DNA of 64,000 bases, from the NCBI GenBank assembly GCA_965153355.1, contig OZ231128.1, positions 42,656,001-42,720,000 on the forward strand, written 5' to 3'. The notes under the pieces are model-generated. The model searched no databases. It saw nothing but the letters and a program-made list of their open reading frames with translations, and was not told the DNA's origin. Positions within the stretch are counted from its first letter, which is position 1; each line of letters begins with the position of its first letter. Both the position numbers and the translations under genes were made by a program. The DNA comes from Flaccisagitta enflata. Its lineage: Eukaryota; Chaetognatha; Sagittoidea; Aphragmophora. Shown piece by piece: positions 1-12,378 of this stretch.

Positions 1-740
1 AAAAAACAACCAATTTTGGATTTTTTTCAAAAGGCGCCACAAGAAAGATTTTTTTGAACCTGGATTCTTGTTCAGGAGGTCCATATTTAGTGTAATCAAG
101 CGGAAAATCAAGAGTAATACTGAAAACCACCTGGTGGTAGTTTGAACGGATGGTGACCAAGGGACACACCCTCTTATAGAGATGCGAGGACGCATCTAAA
201 AGTCGGGGGCGCTTTGATCTCTCAATTTTCATTTAGGATCCAAAGCAGAATTTAACACTCTATCCGCCGGTGCCGTTGTCGGGATTGTAGAAGCTAGCGT
301 TCGGCCGTAGTGATTTTATCTTACACGCAGTTGAATTTGATTTCAGAGCAAAATCTGAACTGTTGAGATCTACGGGCTAACCTTTTTCAAGCTCTACAAT
401 GAGTATCAAGGGAAACAGCGGACAGTGCATTTAAAGCAATATTTGAGAAATTAAAAAGTTGCGATCATGGAAATTTCTTTTTAAGGCGTCAGTGACGTCA
501 TGGACATTAAATATCTTGGGACTTCCCAAATGATAGTCCTTAGTTGACTTGCTGACACCTTCAAGGACATTTTCAGCAAGACAGGCTATCAGAGCTTCAT
601 TCAGATGAAGAACAAGCAATATGTTGAAAAATAAGCTCACCTTGCCATTGAGCAGAACTTGTCGCAAAGCATCTGATAGGATTGGCGTGGATATCAGTTC
701 GAATTGACAACTGAAATGGACAGAGAAAATGAGTTTTTAG
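1..740. other. No proven gene; repeat tail at about 130-201
   Basis: A hairpin-tail repeat ends at 201: CCTCTTATAGA, stem GATGCG/CGCATC at 181-196, then TAAAA. An open frame on the minus strand (431-667) has no recognisable domain. The rest shows nothing I can name. Confidence 0.5.
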
Positions 741-794
741 TCATGTGCACGCGACTCTATAACCCGCTATGTCGGTAGGTCGGTAACACTGTTT

Positions 795-923
795 GTGTGT
801 GTGTCTCTGTGTGTGGGTGTGTGTGAGTCTGTCTGTGTGTGAGTGTCTGTGTGTGAGTCTGTCTGTGTGTGAGTCTGTCTGTGTGTGAGTCTGTCTGTGT
901 GTGAGTCTCTTGTGAGTGAGTGA

Positions 924-954
<31 letters not shown>

Positions 955-1443
955 TCTGTGTATGTGTGTGTGTGAGTGTCTGTGTGTGTGTCTGTCTGTG
1001 TGTGAGTCTGTCTGTGTGTGAGTCTGTCTGTGTGTGAGTCTCTTGTGTGTGTGTGTGTGTCTGTGTCTGTCTGTGTGTGAGTCTGTCTGTGTGTGAGTCT
1101 GTCTGTGTGTGAGTCTGTCTGTGTGTGAGTCTGTCTGTGTGTGAGTCTGTCTGTGTGTGAGTCTGTGTGTGTGTCTGTGTGTGTGTGTGTCTGTCTGTGT
1201 GTGAGTCTGTCTGTGTGTGAGTCTGTCTGTGTGTGAGTCTGTCTGTGTGTGAGTCTGTCTGTGTGTGAGTCTGTCTGTGTGTGAGTCTGTCTGTGTGTGA
1301 GTCTGTCTGTGTGTGAGTCTGTCTGTGTGTGAGTCTGTCTGTGTGTGAGTCTGTCTGTGTGTGTGTGAGTCTGTCTGTGTGTGAGTCTGTGTGTGAGTCT
1401 GTGTGTGAGTCTGTGTGTGAGTGTGTGAGTCTGTGTGTGAGTC

Positions 1444-1504
<61 letters not shown>
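795..1504. repeat. GT-rich minisatellite, 16-bp unit
   Basis: Tandem units of GTCTGTCTGTGTGTGA with shorter variants, merging at 1447-1504 into pure GT. It gives long His-Thr and Val-Cys frames that are not genes. Confidence 0.95.
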
Positions 1505-1506
<2 letters not shown>

Positions 1507-1529
1507 GGTGGCAGAAAATTCTTTAGGTC

Positions 1530-2094
1530 CAAGGCACAAGTTTTCGCAGCGCTATAAGTCCGACTTTTAAAGATCGACTATTATTATGAAAATATTGCAT
1601 AAAACTACTAGTTTTCTGCATTTTTCTATTTAATTCATAGAAACTAAGAGTTCCCACAACAAAAGTAAAAGTGATCAAAACTAATACCCTATTTATCCTT
1701 CTGATTTTTCCATTTTCCGGCTACTTTTTTCTTCTTTTCCCATATCTTTTTTTCATTATCAAATCTACAAGTCCGACTTTTGTGCTATAGTTCCGAGGCA
1801 CAATGTGCCAAGTGTGCCCCTGTTTCTGCCACCCTGTGTATGTGTATGTGTGTGCGTCTGTCTGTCTGTCTGTCTGTGTCTGTATGTGTGTGTGTGTGTG
1901 GCAACAAACGCTATGTCAAAATGATAGAAACAGATGGTGTTCCAAGATTCACAACCTTAAGAGTAGTTTTACCCCTGTCCTCCAAGCATCATCCAAGCAT
2001 CATCAAAATCTATGCCTCAGTTCTGCTCAGGAGACAGCATGCCAATCACCCCCCCCTCGCTCAAGTTACCAATAAAGGCGGCTAATCGCCGACC
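1530..2094. other. AT-rich spacer with a small GT/CTGT microsatellite
   Basis: There is a GTCT/GT tract at 1834-1901. At 2070-2094 an imperfect GGCGG..CGCC hairpin precedes the TIR element that follows. No gene is seen. Confidence 0.5.
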
Positions 2095-2237
2095 GGAAAA
2101 AAGTCGTAAATGGGAGTCTTTTTTTTCAGTGCATGTTCTTTTGTGTGTGCATCTCATTTCTAGTTGATTGCTAGTTTGTTTTTGTCTTTCAATCTTTGTT
2201 TCTCTTTGTCTCTTTTCCCTCTTGGTCTTCCTTCTTC

Positions 2238-2301
<64 letters not shown>

Positions 2302-2343
2302 TGTGTGTCTCTCTCTGTCTCACTCTGTCTCTCTGTCTCTCTT

Positions 2344-2374
<31 letters not shown>

Positions 2375-2491
2375 GTCTCTGTTTCTCTCTATCTCTCTCT
2401 CTTTCTGTCTTTGTTTGTCTCTCTCTGTCTGTCACTGTCTCTTTCTCCCTCTCTGTCTGTCACTGTCTCTCTCTCCCTCTCTATCTCTATC

Positions 2492-2533
<42 letters not shown>

Positions 2534-2955
2534 CCTCTCTTTGATGGATAGCGTTAACTGCTGCCTCCATTGAACAGATGCAGTTCATTTAAGGTAAAAA
2601 GTAAAAGCTAGCGTCATAAAAGTCAGGGTCAATAAGCGTAACATGTTTATTTTTACTTATTGTTACATATATAGCCAAAAATTGGGATTAATGAAAAATC
2701 TCAATTTTTGCAAAATGCGAAAAAATAAAAAAAGATTAAAAAATTCATAACTCCTAAACTAATCATCGTAGAGACTTCTGGTTGGCGCCATTTGAAAGAG
2801 AAAAATCAGCTCTTTCTTAGCTGTGAATATCAAAAAATGTATCATCCCAGCCCCAAAACTGCACAACTTGCTAAAATTGCCCCAAACCGAAAATGGAAAA
2901 CTTTATTTCTCCCATACGTTTCAAAAAGTCGAATTACGTAATTCGACTTTTTTCC
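2095..2955. mobile_element. TIR element, GGAAAAAAGTCG termini, 861 bp
   Basis: It starts GGAAAAAAGTCG (2095-2106) and ends with the exact inverse CGACTTTTTTCC (2944-2955). The interior is a GT then CT microsatellite (about 2239-2532) and AT-rich DNA, with no transposase. A related element is at 50113-50880. Both are preceded by AATAAAGGCGGCT..CGCC. Confidence 0.75.
2923..2952. repeat. Perfect 30-bp palindrome
   Basis: AAAAAGTCGAATTAC is followed at once by its exact reverse complement at the right end of the element. It would form a loopless hairpin or cruciform. Confidence 0.9.
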
Positions 2956-2959
2956 AATA

Positions 2960-4519
2960 AGTTGTCTGCCCCTCGTGCCAGAGTTGAAAACGCGCTTCAA
3001 CGCTCCTGCCCCAATATCCCCCCCCCCATAGTCATAGCATTATAGCATTATAGCAATGTAGCATTTTTTGCACAGTTACTACGCCCCGTTCATCACCACC
3101 CACCTCGTGCCCTTGGCGCAATTGGCGAGTGACTTTGGATGAGATTTTTCGGGGGGCGACAACCCTCGTGATTCCCGAAGAGGGTTTGGAGACGGCACGG
3201 GCGGTAAGACCCACCCGAACGGAGGCGCCAAGAGGCTTCACCAATCGACTAGCCATGGCGAGATAGTATGCGTGGATGAGTAAACGAAAAAGTCTGCCGC
3301 ACAAACTGAACCAGCGAGTCCTAAAAGTTTCGTCGGCTTTAATGGGAGATATCACACTTGGAGAACTTCAACATGCACGACCAGCTCCGACTCTCTCAGC
3401 GCGAGTATTAGTCTTTACTTCTGGCCAGCACTATTAATGATGTTCAATCGGTGCCTATGGCTGGGAACCTCCCGTTGGATACAAGACCGACGACCTTAAT
3501 AAAAATGTCATGGCAAACAAAGAAACGTTTTAAAACCATTTAAAGAAATTTAAATATTTTTATGTGTACTACAATCCTACAAAAGCTGAAAGTTGAGCTA
3601 GGTCATCTTTAAGCATAAAAAAAAACTGCAGTTAAACCCAACAATAACGGATATCAAGGGACCAACTAATTTCATGCGCTATAAATAGATTTCCGTTATT
3701 GCCAATACAGCAAGACGATCACCGTTTTCCTTTTTTTCAAAATTCGATCGGGAACAGTTATTTTTCGCGATCCAAATCAAATGAAAAGTCTGCACTCTTA
3801 CTTCTCAAGAGACATAAAAGTTGCTCAAAGAAATACCATTCTTCTGTAAATGTAAAGGTAAATTGCACATGAGACATTTGACCGGAACCGATCACATCGT
3901 CAGTACATTAATCAATGTAAAATTTTTAAAATCAATGAACAGTGACAAGTTATGCACAAAGAACGAGGAATTTTCGCATCAGAATGCTTCAGTCTTCAGT
4001 TATAAACTTCTGATGTGATGGAACCAGGTAAGCTGTGGTTCAGTTTTACACCTCATGGTGCCATAAAAAATATTTGAACTCAAGGAACACGGCAAATGAA
4101 ATAAATTCAATAACGTGATTATAACAATATGCAAATTTAGGGCAAAACAGGGGTTTTGAAAAAAAAACGGAAGATAAGCGAAATATGAAAAAAGAAAAAC
4201 GGTGAAGGCCTTTTTATTAGTTGCCCCATGTTGTCCTTTAATTGCATATTGGCACACCCGAGTGGGGGATCATAGGGTTGACAAAGTACAAAAACGCGCT
4301 TTTCCGCCCCTGCCCACCCGTCCGCGACTGGCATTAGCCGTGTATCCGGCCTGATTTTAAAATGTCTAAAAAATTCACCATTCCTTTTAATAGAAAATTC
4401 CAGCCTTGAGCGTGCTCAGGACTGTGCCTAATTTTTTCCAATGTTTGAGGCTGTGCGTACTTAGCAAATATAGTACCGCCCGTGCCCGTTATTTAATACA
4501 ACAAGCACAGTCACCCAGA
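2960..4519. other. Mostly unassigned DNA with repeat fragments
   Basis: It contains the possible exon at 3104-3256, a pogo-like terminus near 3630-3720 (CAGTTAAACCC..ATAACGG) and, at 4265-4352, a minus-strand internal piece of the hairpin-tail family (GCCCCTGCCCACCCGTCCGC). Nothing else is recognised. Confidence 0.4.
3104..3256 (-). CDS. Possible first exon of a nuclear-encoded mitochondrial protein
   Basis: The ATG at 3256 opens 51 codons ending at a GAG|GTGGGT donor. The peptide begins MASRLVKPLGASVRVGLTAR and has many Arg, Ser and Ala and only one acidic residue, at its end. This is what a mitochondrial import presequence looks like. The region is GC-rich relative to its surroundings. No matching next exon was found between 1 and 3000. 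The family is unknown. Confidence 0.32.
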
Positions 4520-4628
4520 CCGTGACGCTAGTCGACCTAAAATGATCGGCACCAACTTGGATGGTTTCTGGACCCTGATGGTGAATGTAACACATATCTA
4601 AAAAAAATAAAATCTTTTTTATATCTGA

Positions 4629-4825
4629 ACAAGGCCAACACCTATAAGTCGCGTGCGAGATTTACAGATTGACTTAAAATGACTTAGAATGACTCAGTAT
4701 ACTCGTAAATGACTTTAAATGACTTACAGAAATAAAATTGATAAAAAAAAGTAAAAGTGTGTGACGGACCAACAGACCGACGGACGGACAAAGCGGGGTG
4801 TAGAGACGCGTGCACGCAACTAAAA
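4629..4825 (+). mobile_element. Hairpin-tail element
   Basis: It begins ACAAGGCCAACACCTATAAG, has TGACTTARAA repeats and GACCGACGGACGGACAAAG, and ends GACGCGTGCACGCAACTAAAA. The final stem is partly decayed. Confidence 0.7.
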
Positions 4826-6197
4826 ATAGTATTATTTTGCTATATTTTCTATCATAATCTATGATTGAGTTTTTCACTGATTTTGTGTGCAGATCCGATC
4901 TCAGATAATAGTTTCCAGTTTGTTTGATATGTCACACTATATACCTTTGCAAAAGAATTGAAAAGTTTTTTTTTGCCAATTAAACATAGTTTTATTTAGT
5001 AATATGACCAAAAAAATAACTTATTTCTTTTGCAAAAATATGTACAATTGAACGCTGCTCTAACGGATTTCAGGGGACCAACAGTTTTCTTCTGCTTTAG
5101 GCGGACTTCTGTTATTGCCAATAAAAGAAATAAAAGGAATTAACTTGAAGGGAACATGAATTTGTATCTCACACTGTCCCCATTAGCCCTATAAAGTCAG
5201 GCATCAATGTCCCCTCATCAGACCATGTTTTCAGTGTTTTATGATGTGTTGGCACTTGAAATAGCTTGCTGGCAAATTTTTTCTCACGCGGAGATTTTTT
5301 TAATCAGGAATAAAGTCAGTCTTTGACTTTTTCACATATTCAAGAAAAACAGGGCTTTTATTTTCCAATGAGGAAGTTGTGGAACGCGTAGGGCTGATTG
5401 CACCCTCGAACAAAATCGATAGGATAAATAAATTTGATAATTCTCTTTCATTTGGCGCCAAGCAGAATGCTCTACAGCAAATATTTTCCGCGTTATGAAT
5501 TTTTGAATATTTACCACTTGGATCAAAAAAAAAGACGCACCTATCTATCAATTGATAAAGCAGATATAAAAAACAATTTTAGCTATTTTTAAAAAAAACA
5601 TTTTGAACTAGACCAATCCCGGGTCTGTATCTCAAACGGTTTAAGAGCTAGAGCTCTGCAAAGAGAAGCACTATTTTGTTAGAATGCATTTTTTTCATAG
5701 GGATTGCGAAACTGAAATAGGCAACATTTTTACTCAAACTGATGCCATTTCTAAACGAATAAAGATAGCAATACCAGATTAGTGCCAAATGATAGTACTT
5801 TCAAAGGGCTTCAAAATGGTTTAAAATTTTCTATAGTTTTTTGAAGATTTAATGGCTAAATTAACTATTTAAAAGTGCGTCTTTTTTTTTGATCCGCATG
5901 GTATTTACGAAAAATTCAAATTGAATTTTTTTTCCTATTTTTCATGATTTTGAATAGAATCAATAAAAGAGTGTATTTGAGTTTGTTTGAGCACGCAAAT
6001 ACATGAAAACATGTTTACAAGCATAGCTGCTTTTCTCTGAGGGTGTTTTGGAGCATTTTAGCTCATTTAGCTCATTTAGCTCAGTTTTTTTTCTTGATTT
6101 TAAATGCAACAAATGAATATTTTGAAACACATTTGAGCAGGCAGTTACAAGAGAGCATGTCAGTGAGCAGACCAGCATTTTAGCTCATTTAGCTTAC

Positions 6198-6367
6198 TTT
6201 TTAGTTGCGGACACGCAACTCTAAAACATCCTTTGTCCGTCCCTCCATCGGTCTGTTGATCCATCCCTCTGTTGGTTAGTGAGCACGAGTTGAAAAATGT
6301 GAAAACACACATTTTCGCCCCTGCCCACTTGTCCGCAACTGGTATTGGCCGTGTATCCGGCCTTGTT
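6198..6367 (-). mobile_element. Hairpin-tail element
   Basis: On the minus strand it runs from AACAAGGCCGGATACACGGC to a perfect stem GTTGCG/CGCAAC and CTAAAA. It is inserted in the left arm of the large inverted repeat. Confidence 0.75.
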
Positions 6368-7379
6368 TCCCTAACTCTTAACAATGGCAAAGAAAGAAAC
6401 TAGACGCGATCTTTTAACTGTTGATTGCATCGTAATAAAAAATGCTAGAACCTTTTAATCCATGACGGTTTTAAAGAGCTTCAAAAAATCTTTCTTTTGA
6501 GCTCCTTTTGATCATTCTAGCAAAAAAACTTTGGAAGTTATGACAATTTAAAGATATCCACTCACAAATCTCGAATCTTGCTTCCATCTTTTTTATAGTA
6601 ACCAACTTTGTATTGATACAGCTTGTAAACGAAGCAAACTCATGGATTCTGCTTGGTTCCATCTTGTAGAGAATTAAAAATACTTCATTTTCACCTTTGA
6701 TATAGTATGATTTATTTCCTTTTTGTGTTTTACAGAATATGTGAGACAAAGAGTGCCATATTTTCCGGTGCTGAAATCTACCCTATATGGCAATTAGGAA
6801 TTTGAGTACTGAACTTCAATCTTATGTCATTTCTAAACGAACTGAGCTAAAAATCTCTGCTTGGTCTAGATTTGTAGAGTTTTCGAAACTCTTTTATATG
6901 CTCATGGATTTTAAGCAAAAAGTATAAGTGGTTTACAAGTTATTGAGAAATATTAAGCGTCTAATTTTTATTTTTGCCATTGTTAATAGGATGAATAAAT
7001 GTTTTAATTGAGCATGCAAATACAAGAAAGCATTTCAGTGAGCATAGCTGGATATCTGGTTGAGTGATTTTGAGTATTTTTACTTATCTAGCTGATTTGG
7101 CTCAGTTCTATTTTTTTCTGATTTTCAGTGCAATCAATACATAAAACTGCTCTTAATTTGATCTAACAAATCAAAAAATGCAGGGACTGAAAATAAAAGC
7201 TTGGTGAGAAGTGACCAATGCTTACAATTTTTTTCCTCACGGCAACAGCAACATCTTGTATCCTAAATCTGACCTTTCAGGCCCCAAATGAACTTTTTGG
7301 ATCCCTTTTTGAGCGGCGGCCTCAAATGAGATAAAGTCTTGTGGAACACAGGGCAACTTTTGTTTGTCTGTTTATTTGT

Positions 7380-8400
7380 TTATTCATCCATCCCTTTGTC
7401 CCCCAGGCCTCTTCAGGCCTGGAATCTGCCCTCTCACGCCTGAAATATGCCAGTTCAGGCCCAAAATCTGCCCTCTCAGGCCTTGAATCTGCCCTCTCAG
7501 GCCTAGATTCTGCTCTCCCAGGCCTAGAGGCCCTCTAGAGGCTAAAGGCCTAAATCCTAGTCTCAAGGCCCAAATCCTAGCCTGGAGGCCTAAATCCTAG
7601 CCTCGAGGCCCAAATCCTAGCCTCGAGGCTCAAATCCCAAGCTTGAGACTCAAATTCCAGCCTCGAGGCTCAAATCCCAGCCATGAGGCTCAAATACCAG
7701 TCTCAAGGCTCAAATCCTAGCCACGAGGCTCATATCCCAGTCTCCAGGCCCTAATTCCAGCCTTGAAGTTCAAATAAAAACAGCATAGGTCATTGGCCCC
7801 TTTGGGGCCGCTGCCCCTCTAACCACCACACCCACATACACTCATAGGGGCAACGGGTACCGCTGTCCATCTGACGCTTTTGCGACTATTTTTATTAGTC
7901 TGTCAGTCTACTTGTCAGTCTTTTTGTTAGTCTGTCAGTCTACTTGTCAGTCTTTTTGTTAGTCTGTCAGTCTGTCCATCCCTCCCCCCCTCTTGGTCGA
8001 GACTCTTAGGCCTCAAATCAGGCCTCTGTTGTCAAATCAAGCCTCTTATGCCTCAAATCAGGCCCCTCAGACCTCCAATCAGGCCTTTCAGGCCTTTAAT
8101 TAGGCCTCTCAAGCCTCTAACCAGCTAAGCTAATTCAGGCTACAAAGCAGTTCTTTATAGCCTTTCAGGCCTCTATTCAGTCCTCTTAGGCCTCAAGTAG
8201 ACCTTTCAAGCTTCAAATCAGCTCTCTCAAGCATGAAACTGGCCCTCTTAAGCCTCACATCAGCCTTCACAGACCTTGAATCAGCCTCCTTAGGCATCAA
8301 ATCCACCCCTTCACAGGCTTCAAATCAGCCTACAAACAGGCTCTACAAACAGCCTTAATCCTTCAGGCTCTTTAGGCCCTCAATCAGCCATCTGCAGCAT
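7380..8400. repeat. Degenerate GCCTCGAGGC-type tandem repeats
   Basis: About 20-bp units such as GAGGCTCAAATCCCAGCCTC, then CAGGCCTCAAAT units. A GGCCCC/GGGGCC hairpin lies at 7790-7806. Similar arrays occur at 17430-17770, 49060-49310 and 63880-64000. Confidence 0.75.
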
Positions 8401-8447
8401 TTCTAATTAGGGATCCTAGAAGCTTGAAAACATTTCAAGTGGGAGAC

Positions 8448-8580
8448 TGGGCCGCAATTACAATGCTTTTTCAGAAATGATTAGAAAAAATTGAAGATCT
8501 TCAATTTTTTGGGCCGCAATTACTATGCTATTTGAGGAATGATTAGAAAAAATTGAAGATCTTCAATTTTTTTCAATTTT
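8448..8580. repeat. 62-bp tandem duplication carrying 26-bp palindromes
   Basis: Two copies of GGGCCGCAATTAC..ATGCT followed by a perfect palindrome (AAAAAATTGAAGA and its inverse) at 8485-8510 and 8547-8572. Confidence 0.85.
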
Positions 8581-8789
8581 GATATTGAATGTTTTCACCC
8601 TTTTGTCTCCCATTTCTAAACAATTTTAGCTACAAACGCTAAATTGCACTTATCTTGTAATTTTTTTTATGTAGATTAATTTTTTTTTAAAGTTTACTAG
8701 CTATTCTTTAAGCTGACCCTGAGCATTGTTTTAGAACTACAACCACCCATTCATTCTCAAACGCTAGTATGTCATACCAGTAATGGCGG

Positions 8790-10030
8790 CTGTCGCCATG
8801 AGGAAAAAAGTTGTAAGTATTGGTTACTTTTCACCAAGCTTTTATTTTCAGTCCCTGCATTTTTTAATTTGTTAGATCAAATTAAGAGCAATTTTATGTG
8901 TTGATTGCACTGAAAATCAAAGAAAAATAGAACTGAGCCAAATGAGCTAGATGAGCAAAAATACTCAACATCACTCAACCAGATATCCAGCTATGCTCAC
9001 TGAAATGCTTTCTGGTATTTGCATGCTGAATTAAAACATTGATTCATCCTACTAAAAGTTAGAAAAAAAAATAAACTTAATGAGCTAAATGCTAAAATGC
9101 TGGTCTACTCACTGATATGCTTTCTTGTAGCTGCTCGCTTAAACATGTTTCAAAATATTTATTCATTTGTTGCATTTAAAATCAAGAAAAAAAACTGAGC
9201 TAAATGAGCTAAATGAGCTAAAATGCTCCAAAACACCCTCATAGATGAGCAGCTATGCTCTTAAACATGTTTTCATGTATTTGCATGCTCAAAAAAACTC
9301 AAATACACTCCTTTATTGATTCTATTCAAAATCATGAAAAATCGAAAGAAAATTCAATTTGAATTTTTCGTAAATAAATCTTTAAAAATTCATAACGCAA
9401 AAAATATTTGCTGTAGAGCATTCTGCTTGGCGCCAAATGAAAGAGAATTATCAAATTTACTTACCCTATCAATTTCATCCGAGGGTGCAATCAGCCCTAT
9501 AAGTTCCCCAACTTCCTCATCCGAAAATAAAAGCCCTGTTTCTCTTGAATATGTCAAAAACTTGAAGACTGACTTTTTTCCTGATTAAAAAAATTTCCGC
9601 GTGAGAAAAAATTTGCCAGCATGCTATTTCAAATCCCAACACATCATAAAACACTAAAAACATGGCCTGATGAAGGGACATTGATGCCTGACTTTATAGG
9701 GCTAACGGGGACAGTGTGATCTGTTATAAGCGGAATTCCATTGGTGGCGAGTCTGTCAGAGCGGGGTTAAACTATAGTGTGATATATCAAACAAACCGAA
9801 AACCATTTATGGAGTTCAAATCTGCACTAAAATTTATCAAAAAAATTAATCACAAACACTTATAAAAAAAAAATATATATATAATAAAATAGTACTATTC
9901 TGTTAAATATCTTAAAAAGCGACTCTAAAAAGATTTCATTTTGCTCAGATATGTGTTCTATGCACCATCAGGGCCATGAAACCACTTAAGTTGGTGCTAA
10001 TCATTTCAGGTCAACTAGTGTCATGCTCTG
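8790..10030 (+). repeat. Right arm of a large inverted repeat
   Basis: A copy in opposite orientation to 4520-7250. It begins with a GGCGGCTGTCGCC hairpin and GGAAAAAAGTTG (8812-8823), like the ends of the elements at 2095 and 50113. It may therefore be a longer member of the same family. The arms are diverged but co-linear. Confidence 0.75.
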
Positions 10031-11697
10031 GGGGGCTGTGTAGGAGGATGCCTACAAATTTTATGTAACTTAATCGGAAAAATTTGTAGAAACAGGCTTG
10101 ATCAAGCAGTTTTAAAAGTATTAGTTCAATGAAGTATTAACCGGGTTCATATTATACACATATTAGGCGATGATCATTCAACAGAAACTGGGTCTAGAAA
10201 ATCGTTGTCGCAAACTCCTGAAGCTGTTAAGCTCCGCAGTAATTCATATGTTTTTGTGCTATGAAAACATGAGATTGGTAGAAGGGGAGCGCAGCAGAGA
10301 AAATATTTTTTGAAAACAGCCTCAGAAAGTCTTTGGCATCTCCTATCCTATCTGTGTGAACCTAGCAGAACCGTACATACAGTGCGACTCATAAAAAAGT
10401 TGCAACTTTCAGTATAGTTTTACATAGTTTGAATTCAACAAATCCTTTTGTTATTCATGAGCATTTTAAAGAGCAATTTGCCACCAGTCCCATCAAATTT
10501 GATTGATTGTTTGGATTTTATATTAAAATGAAGACAAACATATCAAAACCTAAGTGGGAAAACAACAGATTTTCTGTTATGGTTTGTAAATGACAAATTT
10601 TACTAAAATTAGTGTAATTTGTAAACCAATCAAGCTAGTAACTCCAGAAACGGCTCAAATGACATTTTTTGAAGGGCTTTCTCAATGTCATTGATCTCAG
10701 TAGGTTTTAACTTGATTTGAACCCTTTATAAATGATAAATAAGGGAATTTTTACATCACACAAATTTAAAAAATATTGATCTCCTTCTCCTCTCAAAATA
10801 TCCATGTCTGAGTAGAATAAAATAAACACAATCAGTGACCATTTGAAAGATTTTCAAACGATCTTTCATTCTAGACCAATCCAAGCCTCCTAGCTTTACT
10901 CGTTTGGAAATGACATTCATTTGAAGTTAAATGGGTACATTTGGTGATGCGCCCTTTCCAACTTGAAAATGAATACTCTTCAGTCTTTTCTTAATTACGT
11001 TTAGAAGAATTGAGCTAGAAATGTGAGATTGGCGGCAAATGAAAGTTCTTTTGCATATCTTTCGAATGATTTATGATGTTAATTGATTTCTTCTGCTGCA
11101 AATGACAAAAATCAAATAAAAAGTCCCTTTTTTATATTTTTTGAAGAATTTTTAGTTCAGACACAAAAACTGGCATTATCTTTTTCTATCATACAATTTA
11201 AAACAGTTGATGAAATCTCATGGGATTTGTGACATTCACTTCATTTAATGACACTTTTCATTTCTCACGAAAAAAACATTGTTAAATCATTTTTTTTCAT
11301 GAGAATTATCTTGAAAACAGCAGTAATCTTTTTCACGGTTCGCAGTGTATTGAGACCCCCTTCTGTAAGTTTGAAGTTGAGAGGATTTTTGGCATTTTCT
11401 TAAGATGGCGTTACTTGATTTTCATCGCTTGTTTCAACGTTTCCTGATCGTCTGTGGTGTGCACTGGTATGCCGCCGCATAAGTGTACATAAATATTGCT
11501 AAAAAACAATTAGAAAAACTCATTATTGAATGGAGAAAATATGTTTTTTCGACGATAGATTTCATTAACATGAACAAGTGACATGTCTGTTTACTACTTA
11601 GTACACCATAATGTTAAACAGTCGACCTTTTTCAAGGTGACTGGCTCTCTTAACGCTCGAAGTTAAAGGAGAATCACTAAATCTAAATTTATATTAC

Positions 11698-11700
<3 letters not shown>
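10031..11700. other. AT-rich DNA, no gene seen
   Basis: At 10378 a terminus-like TACAGTGCGACTCATAAAA resembles Tc1/mariner ends, but no matching inverse end or transposase frame was found. Confidence 0.35.

Positions 11701-11702
<2 letters not shown>

Positions 11703-11788
<86 letters not shown>
11703..11788. repeat. CT microsatellite
   Basis: About 86 bp of CT dinucleotides. Open frames over it are artefacts. Confidence 0.97.
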
Positions 11789-11793
<5 letters not shown>

Positions 11794-12099
11794 GAGAGCC
11801 CGGACGTCGACCTGATCTGCCATTGGTTCGATAACGATTGCGCTACTTTCATTGGCGGGGAGGGGAAAAAAATATGAGAAAAAAAAAATAAATTGGAGAA
11901 AAAACTTGAGCAAAGACTAGAGGTCGTCAACGACGCGTTTACCCACGCAGTCACTTAACTAAATATTCATGTTGAGAAATAAAGCTACTATCTTAGAAAA
12001 CAAGCCCAACAGGCCAACAGTCGCGTGCTAAGTTACACAAAACTACACAACTTCATACTACACACAACTACATAACTTCATACTACATACTTACTACAT

Positions 12100-12347
12100 A
12101 CTTAAATACTACATACTTACATACTTACATACTTACATACTTACATACTTACATACTTACCTAATTACATACTTACATATTTACATGCTTACATACATAT
12201 ATACTTACATATTTACTTACATACATACATACTACATACTTACATACATACTTACATACATACTTACATACTTACTTACATACTTACATACTTACTTATA
12301 TACTTACATACTTACATACATACTTACATACTTACATACTTACATAC

Positions 12348-12378
<31 letters not shown>

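Larger units (their letters stand above)
4520..7250 (-). repeat. Left arm of a large inverted repeat
   Basis: It reads as the reverse complement of 8790-10030 in blocks, for example CACCATCAGGG..ACACATAT, CACTGTCCC..TAGCCCTATAAAG, TTTGGCGCCAAGCAGAATGC and AGCTCATTTAGCTCATTTAG. This arm is longer because it carries later insertions, including hairpin-tail elements at 4629-4825 and 6198-6367 and extra DNA to about 6960. Confidence 0.75.

Noticed and set aside
431-667. 78-codon minus-strand frame, possibly two small exons (DALRQVLLNGK)
   Set aside because: Splice-like signals exist but the implied intron is 46 bp, no family is recognised, and phases do not join to the exon at 3104.
741-1539. 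Long His-Thr-rich frames over the GT minisatellite
   Set aside because: Frames on several phases arise from a 16-bp GT repeat; there is no unique sequence and no splice context.
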